From positions 1-35,526 of the forward strand of contig JAHDES010000065.1 in assembly GCA_020628645.1 (NCBI GenBank): a stretch of 35,526 nucleotides of DNA, read 5' to 3'. Positions 1 through 7,586 of the stretch are shown in pieces. Positions within the stretch are counted from its first letter, which is position 1. Each line of letters starts with the position of its first letter. The translations under genes were made by a program, and so were the position numbers. This DNA is from Saprospiraceae bacterium (GTDB lineage: Bacteria > Bacteroidota > Bacteroidia > Chitinophagales > Saprospiraceae). The notes under the pieces are model-generated. The model worked only from the letters and a program-made list of their open reading frames with translations, did no database searches and was not told where the DNA came from.

Positions 1-1
1 T

Positions 2-160
2 AAATTTGATTTTGAAAAAGCCAGTGAAGAACTATTGAATACCCAACAAGCAGCGATTGCAGAGTTTCAATTGTATCGAAATGAAACCGTAAATCCAGAA
101 GCGGAGGAAATTCTTGCTTTGAATTATTTGCCACCTGTTTTGGTGATGGAAGGAGATTAA
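2..160 (+). CDS. C-terminal end of an unidentified protein (partial)
   Basis: An open frame enters from the left edge and runs 52 codons to TAA at 158-160. The visible tail is acidic (…EKASEELLNTQQ…, ending VLVMEGD). I do not recognise a family in so short a piece. Codon use and AT content resemble the neighbours. It is convergent with the integrase gene, with a perfect hairpin between them, and lies on the element side of the tRNA-derived attachment site. I infer that it is cargo of the integrated element; the function is unknown. Confidence 0.6.
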   Translation, partial: KFDFEKASEELLNTQQAAIAEFQLYRNETVNPEAEEILALNYLPPVLVMEGD

Positions 161-198
161 TAAAGTGTTAACCTAGAGCATAACTGGACGATCTCACC

Positions 199-229
199 TC
201 AAATTGCTACGCACTGCGTAGCAATTTGA
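199..229. terminator. Perfect 14-bp hairpin between convergent genes
   Basis: TCAAATTGCTACGC and its exact reverse complement flank a 3-nt loop (ACT). It lies 38 bp after the partial CDS and 4 bp after the integrase stop, so it could end transcription from both sides. Neither arm is followed by a clear T-run, so a transcript-stabilising or DNA-level role is equally possible. Confidence 0.45.
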
Positions 230-232
230 AGG

Positions 233-1447
233 TTAAAGTAATTCATCTAAGCTATCCAATACATTGTCATCAAATTTCTTTAGATAAGCCTTAGTAGTTG
301 CTAAATCTGAATGACCTAATGCCTCGCTAATCATTGCGACATTAGCATTTCTATATTTTAGAGTCGTAGCAAAGGTATGTCGTGCTACGTATGAGGTTAA
401 AACAACATTGATTTCGAGTATTCTAGCGACTTCTTTTAAGTCCTTATTATAATGTTTTAAACACTTTTTTATTCTGTTATAAATTTGGACTTCTTTTTGG
501 TGAAAATCGTTCAAAACAGGAAAAACATAGGTAGCGTGTACGCCCTTGAAATGAGCCAAAATATTTTCTATGGGAGGAGATAATCGAAACGAAATTAATT
601 TTCCAGTTTTACTACGAATATAAGAAACACGACCATTATAAATTTGATGCCACTCTAACCTAGCCATATCCGCAAAATTAATTCCTCGACCATAATAAGA
701 AAAAAGAAAATAATAAACAGCATTTGTTAATTGAGGATGATCTTCCAATGGAAAGTTTTTGATTTTCTCCATATCTTCAATAGAAAGTGCTCTAGGTTGT
801 GTATTAGGTTTTAGATGAGCTATAGAATATCCTTTTTTATTAAATTGAGTTGAAAAAGGATAATCTTCTTGTCGCATATATCCTTGTCGAATTGCTTCAT
901 TCAAAACAGCTCTAAAAGTACGCATCTGAAAATGAATTCCTCCTTTTTTACACCCATTCTTAAATAAGAACTGTTCATAGCCTTTCAAAAAACGGTAATT
1001 AATATCACTAAATAATAAAGTCCCTCTTGGTCTAAATTTTTTCACACTATTCATTGAATTACAATAAGCTTCTTTATTTCCTAATCTATTTTTGTTATTC
1101 AAATCATCAATAATCATTTGATAAAATTCAAACACCCCCATGGAAATGCTTACCCCTTTAAAGGTATCAATAAACACATCAAAGGAAAAAGGTTCATTTT
1201 TACGTTTAAAGTCAGATAAGATAGTTTCAGCACGTTCTTCCAAAGCATTTAATGTACTATTCTTTTGGCGACTCCCACGAACTGAAGGAAGGAATCTACC
1301 AAAGCGTTTATCCCAATTTTGTGGCGTAGTTTTATAACCTAAAGAAATATATCGTAGTTTTCGTTGATGAGTGATACGAAGCATAATAGGGTGTTCTCCA
1401 TTGCTTAATTTTTTGTAAGTATAGAGGATTATTTTGTAGGAAGCCAT
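233..1447 (-). CDS. Tyrosine recombinase / integrase of an integrative element
   Basis: This 404-residue protein has the usual Bacteroidota integrase layout: an N-terminal arm-DNA-binding domain (about 1-90), a SAM-like core-binding domain (about 100-200) and a C-terminal catalytic domain (about 220-395). The catalytic residues are visible: Arg254 in GRGINF, Lys280 or Lys283, Arg356 in YVARHTFA (the usual HxxR histidine is Tyr353), His379 in GHSDLATT and Tyr388 as nucleophile. Length is normal and nothing suggests decay. It probably catalyses site-specific integration and excision at the tRNA-Pro fragment about 165 bp upstream of its start. A good Bacteroidota promoter precedes it, with tandem palindromic octamers over the expected start of transcription. 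The family call is secure; the exact element type (IME, ICE or island) is not, because the rest lies outside the window. Confidence 0.93.
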   Translation of the reverse strand: MASYKIILYTYKKLSNGEHPIMLRITHQRKLRYISLGYKTTPQNWDKRFGRFLPSVRGSRQKNSTLNALEERAETILSDFKRKNEPFSFDVFIDTFKGVSISMGVFEFYQMIIDDLNNKNRLGNKEAYCNSMNSVKKFRPRGTLLFSDINYRFLKGYEQFLFKNGCKKGGIHFQMRTFRAVLNEAIRQGYMRQEDYPFSTQFNKKGYSIAHLKPNTQPRALSIEDMEKIKNFPLEDHPQLTNAVYYFLFSYYGRGINFADMARLEWHQIYNGRVSYIRSKTGKLISFRLSPPIENILAHFKGVHATYVFPVLNDFHQKEVQIYNRIKKCLKHYNKDLKEVARILEINVVLTSYVARHTFATTLKYRNANVAMISEALGHSDLATTKAYLKKFDDNVLDSLDELL

Positions 1448-1466
1448 TTGAAATTTTTTGTTGATG

Positions 1467-1485
1467 GTTTAAACATAGTTTAAAC
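1467..1485. promoter_or_regulatory. Tandem GTTTAAAC palindromes (possible integrase operator)
   Basis: Two identical 8-bp palindromes, GTTTAAAC, lie at 1467-1474 and 1478-1485, centre to centre 11 bp apart, so on the same helix face. They cover the expected transcription start of the integrase promoter. Binding by a repressor or an excisionase-type protein is an inference. Confidence 0.35.
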
Positions 1486-1515
1486 AAATTTACAAATAAC
1501 TAGAAATATATCAAA
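1485..1515 (-). promoter_or_regulatory. Promoter of the integrase gene
   Basis: On the minus strand TAAATTTG (1485-1492) matches the Bacteroidota -7 consensus TAnnTTTG. A TTTG (1512-1515) precedes it with 19 bp between. Transcription would start near 1478, about 30 nt before the ATG. Confidence 0.55.
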
Positions 1516-1611
1516 ATAACTAAAAGAATAAAATTGATTTAAAATACTGTTATTCAGATAGTTAGTTAAATAATTGAAAAAAATAAAAATAACAAAAAGT
1601 ATGAAATATGG

Positions 1612-1658
1612 GTCTGGGGGGCGTGGGGTCGCAGGTTCAAATCCTGTCATTCCGACCA
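1612..1658 (+). other. Attachment site: 3' fragment of a tRNA-Pro(GGG) gene
   Basis: The 47 nt fit the 3' half of a proline tRNA. They comprise a loop with T1615 followed by GGG anticodon (1616-1618), a 3' anticodon strand GCGTG (1621-1625), a complete T-arm (GCAGG / TTCAAAT / CCTGT, 1631-1647), a 3' acceptor strand CATTCCG (1648-1654), discriminator A and encoded CCA (1656-1658). The sequence upstream (1560-1611) has no D-arm, no 5' acceptor strand (CGGAATG expected) and no complementary anticodon strand, so this is not a whole gene. A tRNA 3' end beside a tyrosine-recombinase gene is the classic product of integration into a tRNA. By orientation the element is to the left and native chromosome to the right. 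Confidence 0.8.
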
Positions 1659-1667
1659 CTGATAATC

Positions 1668-1702
1668 AACGACTTACGGATATTATCCATAAGTCGTTTT
1701 TT
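1668..1702 (+). terminator. Intrinsic terminator behind the tRNA fragment
   Basis: AACGACTTACGGA pairs with TCCATAAGTCGTT (one C·A mismatch) around a short loop and runs into six Ts. It lies 10 bp after CCA, as expected for the original tRNA gene's own terminator. Confidence 0.75.
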
Positions 1703-2387
1703 CTTTGGTTCAAACATTTTAACTAGCTTAAGAAGTTGGTTGAATTTAACACTTTCTATCTATGATGTTCTTTTTTTGCTAACGCTCTTTGTACTACTAG
1801 TACAAGCTTAGCGACTCTTTGTTATTAAAATAGTTATTTAGCTGGGCTAAACGCCTATTTCAATGCCTCGATTGTTGAAAATATGACCTGTCATATTTTA
1901 AAAAAGCTAAACTCAAACAGCTTCTAAATTTTTAAAGAAGAATATCTTTGGTTAGAATTTTTTTTTAAAATGATACACAATTAGATAAATTCCCGATAGT
2001 ACAAGTGTTCCCAAATAACCACCTCACGGAATTTCTTCTGTCAATTAAAAGAAAGATATACAAGTTAAGTCATCAAAACAGAAAACTCAATACGCAAACT
2101 TTTTTCAGTTTATGTTAACAGCAATTGCTATTTTTACTTCTCCTTTGACAATACATTTTTTGGGTATATCATGCCACCCTCGGCATTGATCTATCCCATT
2201 CCAGAAGTAGTCGAATACTCTTTTCTAGTCTTTATGCTATCTATAAAAGGTATAAATTATCAAAAAAAGAAATGAATTTACCTAAATAAGCGACCCTTAA
2301 AAATTGTTAATACTTATCTATATGCATAATCATATTGGCACAATATTTCCTCCTCCATTAAAAACCAGTCTACACAAATAAGAACAG
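1703..2387. other. Gene-poor stretch beside the attachment site
   Basis: No convincing gene is seen on either strand. The only structures are a short inverted repeat (TTGTACT…AGTACAA, near 1789-1805) and the possible gene remnant at 2171-2275. A decayed chromosomal gene next to an integration hotspot would explain it, but that is inference. Confidence 0.4.
2171..2275 (+). pseudogene. Possible remnant of a small membrane protein gene
   Basis: A 34-codon frame (MPPSALIYPIPEVVEY… to QKKK, TGA 2273-2275) reads like real protein with a hydrophobic stretch. Just upstream (about 2112-2185) another frame gives a hydrophobic segment (MLTAIAIFTSPLTIHFLG), so a single frameshift would join two plausible membrane segments. 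No family is recognised and chance is a real alternative. Confidence 0.2.
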
Positions 2388-3266
2388 ATGAGTATACAAG
2401 AATTTTTAGAATATAATTTTCTCAATATTGGTGACTATCATTTGAGTTTGAATCATTTGATTGTTGCAACGTTTATTATAATGGGGGCTCGTTTTCTAGT
2501 CTGGATCATGAGTCGAATTTTAATTCGATTTTTCAAGCAAAAACAAGTAGACTCTGGAAGACAATTTGCCTTTACCCAATTTCTAAAATATATTATCTAT
2601 ACCATCGCTATTTTAATGGCATTTGAAGCTATAGGTATTCAGTTATCTGTATTATGGGGTGGTGCAGCGGCTTTAATGGTAGGGATTGGTTTAGGTTTAC
2701 AACAAACCTTTAATGATTTAATATCAGGCTTAATACTATTGATAGAAGGAACAGTGGAGGTAGATGATATTGTAGAAGTGAATGGTATTGTGGGACGTGT
2801 AACTACTATTGGCATTCGCACTTCGAAGATAGAAACACGTGATGCTGTTTCGATCTTAATCCCCAATTCTAAACTAGTAGGAGATAATGCTACCAATTGG
2901 AGTCATAATAACAAACCTTGTCGGTTTCAGGTAAATGTGGGTGTTGCTTATAATTCAGATGTGGAACTGGTAAGTTCGCTACTCCTGCAAGCTGCACAAG
3001 AACATCAAGCCGTACTTGAAAGCCCAAGTCCTCGGGTGCAATTTAATGATTTTGGAAGTTCATCCTTAGATTTTATACTATACTTTTATAGTCAAGAATA
3101 CTTTCCTATTGAGTTTATAAAAAGTGATTTACGGTATCGAATCCATCAACTATTTCGTCAACATCATATAGAAATTCCTTTTCCACAACGTGATTTATGG
3201 CTACGAAATGGGGTTGTTTTACAAGCAAATAACCATAATCATGATCATTTAACTCCCGTTAATTAA
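2388..3266 (+). CDS. Small mechanosensitive channel, MscS family
   Basis: This 292-residue protein has the minimal MscS plan. There are three membrane helices (about 22-45, 63-85, 88-118), the last being the Gly/Ala-rich pore helix with GGAAALMVGIGLGLQ and the NDLISGLILL continuation. The cytoplasmic beta domain follows (about 120-180, with VDDIVEVNGIVGRV and ILIPNSKLV) and then the alpha/beta domain to about 270. It probably opens on membrane tension during hypo-osmotic shock and releases small solutes. The tail is His/Asn-rich (NNHNHDHL), which is unusual but has no clear meaning. It is monocistronic in appearance, with 142 bp to the next gene. Confidence 0.93.
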   Translation: MSIQEFLEYNFLNIGDYHLSLNHLIVATFIIMGARFLVWIMSRILIRFFKQKQVDSGRQFAFTQFLKYIIYTIAILMAFEAIGIQLSVLWGGAAALMVGIGLGLQQTFNDLISGLILLIEGTVEVDDIVEVNGIVGRVTTIGIRTSKIETRDAVSILIPNSKLVGDNATNWSHNNKPCRFQVNVGVAYNSDVELVSSLLLQAAQEHQAVLESPSPRVQFNDFGSSSLDFILYFYSQEYFPIEFIKSDLRYRIHQLFRQHHIEIPFPQRDLWLRNGVVLQANNHNHDHLTPVN

Positions 3267-3372
3267 TAGCATTTGGTAATGTGGAAGGAGGTGAATCTCT
3301 CTTTTCTAAAATATGAAGCTCTACTTTTGTGGTAAATCAATTTCCTTCCTACAATGAATGATCTAAATTATG

Positions 3373-3380
3373 TATCTTTA
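3373..3380 (+). promoter_or_regulatory. -7 element upstream of the desaturase gene
   Basis: TATCTTTA, preceded by TG, lies 28 bp before the ATG at 3409 and equals the -7 element seen at 32133-32140. No TTG is found at the expected -33 distance, so the call is modest. Confidence 0.35.
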
Positions 3381-3408
3381 ATCCTATTGATATTAGAATA
3401 GGAAAACT

Positions 3409-4305
3409 ATGGATATTAGCTATTATTTAGAACAACTAGCACAAGATCAATTATTAACTATCGCCTTTCCTGTTTTTTTGGTTTTGGTAATGGTAGAACG
3501 ATTTGTTGATAGAGATGCTTATACAGATACAAAAGATACTTTTGTGTCTATTTCTCTTTCCCTTATAACGGCTCTTGTAGAGCTAATTCCTAAAATTCTT
3601 GCATTTGCAACATTTATGGTATTACACGAAATTAGCCCATTGAGAGATGTAGTAGAGCGACAATGGTGGGCTTGGCTTTTATTATTTTTTCTTGATGACT
3701 TTTCTTATTATTGGTTTCATCGAATGAATCATGAAGTACGTTTATTTTGGGCAGGACATGTACCCCATCACTCCTCTTTACAAATGAATTTAGGAACAGC
3801 TCTTCGACAAGGCGTAGGAGAACGACTCCATAAATATCTATTCTGGTTATGGCTTCCGCTATTAGGATTTGATGCTCTAATGATTTTTGTTATGATTTCT
3901 ATTAATCTTTTATACCAGTTTTTTGTCCATACAGAAATTGTCGATAAATTCCCTAAGCCCATTGAATGGATTTTTAATACTCCTTCTCATCATCGTGTAC
4001 ATCATGCCTCTAATATTAGATATTTAGATTGTAATCATGCTGGGGTATTAATTATTTGGGATCGACTATTTGGTACATTCTCTGAAGAAAAATCTTTTGA
4101 AAAACCAGTATATGGCTTAACTAAAAATATTAGTTCTTATAATCCAGCTTATGTTGCTACACATGAATATAGTGCCATATGGAAAGACGTTCGCCGCGCT
4201 CGTACGTGGAGCGATAAGTTGAAATATATTTTTTATGCTCCCGGATGGAGTCATGACGATATAGATCAACGTGCTAAAATATTACGTAAAAAAATGAAAA
4301 AGTAA
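3409..4305 (+). CDS. Sterol desaturase / fatty acid hydroxylase family membrane enzyme
   Basis: The 298-residue protein is hydrophobic with several membrane segments. It carries the eight-histidine di-iron pattern of the family: H104-RMN-H108, H117-VPHH (H120, H121), H174 after a membrane helix, and H194-H-RV-HH (H198, H199) followed by the typical NH…GVLIIWDRLFGTF block. Such enzymes insert oxygen into or desaturate lipids at the cytoplasmic membrane; the substrate here cannot be told. The ATG follows the likely promoter by 28 bp. A second member of the same superfamily lies at 32575-33630, but the two are different subtypes. Confidence 0.92.
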   Translation: MDISYYLEQLAQDQLLTIAFPVFLVLVMVERFVDRDAYTDTKDTFVSISLSLITALVELIPKILAFATFMVLHEISPLRDVVERQWWAWLLLFFLDDFSYYWFHRMNHEVRLFWAGHVPHHSSLQMNLGTALRQGVGERLHKYLFWLWLPLLGFDALMIFVMISINLLYQFFVHTEIVDKFPKPIEWIFNTPSHHRVHHASNIRYLDCNHAGVLIIWDRLFGTFSEEKSFEKPVYGLTKNISSYNPAYVATHEYSAIWKDVRRARTWSDKLKYIFYAPGWSHDDIDQRAKILRKKMKK

Positions 4306-4478
4306 TTGCATCAAAGGTAAATTATCTAGGCTAGTCTTAGTTTAAAACTTTTCTTAAACCAAATAATATTGACAAGATTTCTCAAGTAGGAATAAAAATT
4401 GATACCTGAACTTTCGATGCACAAAAAATATTTAGCCTCATTATAAATTAAATATGTAAGCATTGTAATCCAAAAGTG

Positions 4479-6803
4479 TTATTCTACACATACTTCAATC
4501 AGTGCCTCAAAAACGATTCCTGTTGTCGTACAAAACCCTGGGTCAAGTGTAATACTCGTTCCTGCTTGGTAGGCTAAAATAGCCGTTCCTGTGATGGTAG
4601 CAGTTGATAAAATCGTTTCTGTTGCTTGTGTTGTCAAAGCACCATCTGTCATTAGATTATTAAGGGTAAGATTAAGCGGACAGGGATCATATTGACTACA
4701 AGGTGTACCCTCTTGCAAAATCAATTGCAACTGATCGAAATAACTATCATTATCGTTTCCAGCATTACGAACACCTTCTAAAATAACTTGAATGCTTCGG
4801 GTAGAACTTGGGATTTCAATGGATTGCTCTACTAATGTCCAAGTTGTAGTGGCATTGGAAATGGAAGAGCTTTCGCCAAGAGAAGTACCATTGGTATCAA
4901 AAAATTCCATTTTTATACTAGGGATGTCATCATTACTATAATCTCGTAAATAGCCATTCAATTTGGCAAAAATACCCCCATTATCAATTTGGTTGGCATA
5001 GGTACTTACATCTATGTTTTGATAAGCCATTCCATAGGAAGATTCATTATTACAAACGCCACCCACTGCAAACATACGACTACCTGCATACACGGGCACG
5101 CTACCACATTCTAAGGAACTCAAGGACTCAATTTGTCCTGTCCAATTGGTTGTCCCAGATTCTGCTCCATTGTTGACTAAAAGAAAGGGACTAATATTGG
5201 TCATGCTAAGTGTTGTGGTAGAAAAAGTGCTTATTTCCGACCACTCACTCCACGCTAGATGTGCATCTCGGTAGCGTACTCGCCAATAATACGTTTGATT
5301 TTCTAAAAGATTGGTCGTAACGAATTCATCTGTGAGGTCGTCATTGGCTTGGGTATTCACTTCATTGTACCAATTTTCATTTTGTTGCCAACTTTCATAG
5401 ATTAAGCTATTTACAAAATCGGTCGGAGAAGTTGATATTTGCCAATATGATGCTTGATGAGTATCGTTTTCAGCATCATAAAAAGCATTGGCTTTCAACG
5501 TCAAACAAATAGGATTTACAACGGAATCTATAGGATACAAAGGAATGGGTTTTAGTGGAGCTACTTCATAACGTCGTACTTCTATGGCATCTCGCAAAAC
5601 ATTATCTTGTGTGGAAAACTCATCGCCTCGCCCATAACGTTTTAAAGCAAAAGAAGGATTAGCACCTGCTTCTATATTTACCACAACAAAACCATATTCG
5701 TCTTGACTTTTAACAAATTCAGGATAATCTTGATTGGAAAATTCTCCCCAATAATCAATATTCCCTCCCGCTGTAGCAACATTCACCCAAAGATGAGCGT
5801 GATCTCGTGATTGCCCGCGCGAATAACTATGTGTATGTCCAAAAAAATGAATAGAGGGTTTCCCACAATTGGTACTAAAATCTTCTAATTTTTCAATCAC
5901 GTCTCCCGTAAAAGAATTTTCTCCTGGTGTCCACAATTCGGATAAATAAGGATGGTGCAATTCTGCAAAAACGAAATCAATATCATTATCAATACAGGCA
6001 TTATCTAAGACAGATTGCAGCCAAATAAGTTGAGTCGTTTGATCACTACTTCCAGAATTGGAATTTAAACCAATGATACGAATATTAGAAATGTCTTTAA
6101 ACCACCATTCGTCTTCTTTGGCAGACGTTCCGTTTGTGGGTAACTGAAAATATTTTTTGAAATTATCTTCTCCACCCAAAAAATATTCATGATTTCCTAA
6201 AACAGGATAGATCGGAGTGTAAGGCGTCAAACTATCCGCTTGATTGAAAAAATAGTCTTCCCATTCGGAATAAAAACCGCCTGTTGGCACTAAATCCCCT
6301 GGAATAAGGAGGGCATCTATCAATTCAGATATATCGCCTGTGTAATTATTTAATAAAAAATCAACTACGCCATCTTCTACAATTTCTTGAAATTTATTGG
6401 GATTTCCACCATCGCGTTGCATATCGCTCATAGCAACTAATCGAGTGGCTGATTCGGCATTTTGGAGGGCGAGGGTTTTGCAATTGTAGACATAAGAAGT
6501 TTGTCCATTTTGCATTTTTACACGATAATAATACTTGGTAGCTGCATTCAAACCACTAAGTTGCACCTGATGAATTCGAGAATTACCAGAGCCACTCGTT
6601 GAGGTACTCGTAAATGTTTGATTTAAATTGAAAGGATCAACTCCCCATTCAATTTCACCTGCTCCACTATTGTCAGTTTCCCACATGATAAATAAACTAG
6701 TAGGTTCTACATCTTGGAGATAGGGTTTTACTACAATATTTTGAGCAAAAAAGGAGAGTGGGCTGCACAGAAAAAGGCAAAGGCTAAGTAGTGTTTTATT
6801 CAT
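4479..6803 (-). CDS. Secreted metallophosphoesterase (purple acid phosphatase-like) with C-terminal surface module
   Basis: The 774-residue protein starts with a signal peptide (about 1-20, ending FFAQ). A fibronectin III-like N-terminal domain follows (about 25-110), then a calcineurin-like metallophosphatase domain (about 120-400) with D127, GD170, GN204-H205-E, H283/H284 and GH323-T-H325. The Tyr of the GDxxY motif that gives true purple acid phosphatases their colour is absent (PGDLVPTGG), and the first motif is D-M-Q rather than D-x-H. Later regions hold another Fn3-like segment (about 430-535), a jelly-roll-like segment (about 540-690) and a C-terminal module with YQAGTSITLDPGF like that in the 29476-31899 protein. 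It probably hydrolyses phosphate esters outside the cell. The gene follows the anti-sigma candidate by 117 bp on the same strand. Confidence 0.88.
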   Translation of the reverse strand: MNKTLLSLCLFLCSPLSFFAQNIVVKPYLQDVEPTSLFIMWETDNSGAGEIEWGVDPFNLNQTFTSTSTSGSGNSRIHQVQLSGLNAATKYYYRVKMQNGQTSYVYNCKTLALQNAESATRLVAMSDMQRDGGNPNKFQEIVEDGVVDFLLNNYTGDISELIDALLIPGDLVPTGGFYSEWEDYFFNQADSLTPYTPIYPVLGNHEYFLGGEDNFKKYFQLPTNGTSAKEDEWWFKDISNIRIIGLNSNSGSSDQTTQLIWLQSVLDNACIDNDIDFVFAELHHPYLSELWTPGENSFTGDVIEKLEDFSTNCGKPSIHFFGHTHSYSRGQSRDHAHLWVNVATAGGNIDYWGEFSNQDYPEFVKSQDEYGFVVVNIEAGANPSFALKRYGRGDEFSTQDNVLRDAIEVRRYEVAPLKPIPLYPIDSVVNPICLTLKANAFYDAENDTHQASYWQISTSPTDFVNSLIYESWQQNENWYNEVNTQANDDLTDEFVTTNLLENQTYYWRVRYRDAHLAWSEWSEISTFSTTTLSMTNISPFLLVNNGAESGTTNWTGQIESLSSLECGSVPVYAGSRMFAVGGVCNNESSYGMAYQNIDVSTYANQIDNGGIFAKLNGYLRDYSNDDIPSIKMEFFDTNGTSLGESSSISNATTTWTLVEQSIEIPSSTRSIQVILEGVRNAGNDNDSYFDQLQLILQEGTPCSQYDPCPLNLTLNNLMTDGALTTQATETILSTATITGTAILAYQAGTSITLDPGFCTTTGIVFEALIEVCVE

Positions 6804-6868
6804 AAGGGTTTCGTATTACTTCAAAATGAAGTTACGAAAAAGTAGCCTAATTTTACTAGATAATACTG

Positions 6869-6910
6869 ACTTGATTCATTCATTTCGTATATATTTAGAA
6901 TGAATCAAGT
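6869..6910. repeat. Perfect 13-bp inverted repeat between genes
   Basis: ACTTGATTCATTC (6869-6881) and GAATGAATCAAGT (6898-6910) are exact reverse complements around a 16-nt loop. It lies 10 bp downstream of the minus-strand gene at 6921 and could end its transcript, although there is no T-run on that strand. It could also act as an operator for the phosphatase gene at 6803. Confidence 0.5.
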
Positions 6911-6920
6911 ACGGCATTTT

Positions 6921-7316
6921 TTATTCTACATTTGGAATGAGTCGTTTAGAAGCGGTACCTTCTTCTACAGGATTGCTCATGCGATTGATGTGTTTGCGGG
7001 TAAATTCCATTACTTTTTGTACTTCTACCCCTTCTTCCGTATAGTTACTTAAATCTTCAAGTACAGTAGGCGCAGTATTAAGCGCTATTTCGTTGGAAGT
7101 AGTACTTTGAGGAAGATAGATCGCAAATGTTGCCACTATAAGCAATAAAGCAATAGCTGCTACAGAGGTCCACTGTCGAAAGAGGGACTGTTTGTGCCGA
7201 CTTTTATGTTCATCCAATCGGCTTTCTAAACGTCGCCAAGCACGAGGAGAAGGACGTTCTTCTAATTTATGGGCATTCGCTCTAAATAAATCCGATAGGT
7301 CTTTTTGATGTTTCAT
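6921..7316 (-). CDS. Small single-pass membrane protein, anti-sigma factor candidate
   Basis: The 131-residue protein has a charged cytoplasmic N-terminus with the block SPRAWRRLESRLDEH (about 23-37), one membrane helix (about 49-68) and a short periplasmic tail. Bacteroidota ECF anti-sigma proteins often have this layout, and the block resembles EWNRDQVWQKVETRL at the N-terminus of the sigma-linked protein at 15312-16697. It lies downstream of an ECF sigma gene on the same strand. The 270-bp gap between them holds a palindromic repeat, so co-transcription is less certain than in a tight operon. No zinc-finger motif (HxxxCxxC) is present. The function is inferred from layout and position. Confidence 0.65.
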   Translation of the reverse strand: MKHQKDLSDLFRANAHKLEERPSPRAWRRLESRLDEHKSRHKQSLFRQWTSVAAIALLLIVATFAIYLPQSTTSNEIALNTAPTVLEDLSNYTEEGVEVQKVMEFTRKHINRMSNPVEEGTASKRLIPNVE

Positions 7317-7335
7317 GATTCAATGAATCGTTTTG

Positions 7336-7508
7336 TACATGAGGCATCCCGAATTTTTAGTGTGAATAGGTGAAAAAGTGAATTCTAAAACGCTTTTAGC
7401 GTTTTTCGTGGATAAATATCCACTTATGCACATGCCAGAGGCACATTATTTCACATTTTGCGATTGAAAAGCAAAATATATCCACAAAATTTGGGATGAT
7501 TCATGTTT
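7336..7508. repeat. Palindromic intergenic repeat, copy A
   Basis: The element of about 173 bp ends in imperfect inverted repeats: ACATGAGGCATCCCGAATTT at the left, and AAACATGAATCATCCC read inward from the right. Inside are a hairpin AAAACGC/GCGTTTT, a hairpin GTGGAT…ATCCAC and the block CACATTTTGCGA…ATATATCCACAAAA. The right half matches copy B (19918-20103) over about 75 bp. It has no coding capacity. Non-autonomous mobile repeat (MITE- or REP-like) is the best guess. Confidence 0.7.
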
Positions 7509-7586
7509 GATTTTTTTAATTGCAGAGTTTTATATAAAATTGGGAATTTATTCCCATTATCTATTGGTCTTTCAGGTATCTCCTCT

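Noticed and set aside
1540-1658. Complete tRNA-Pro gene
   Set aside because: The 5' acceptor strand, D-arm and 5' anticodon strand are missing; only the 3' part can be paired.
1608-1811. 67-codon plus-strand frame over the tRNA fragment
   Set aside because: It runs through the tRNA 3' end and its terminator hairpin, and the translation has no protein-like features.
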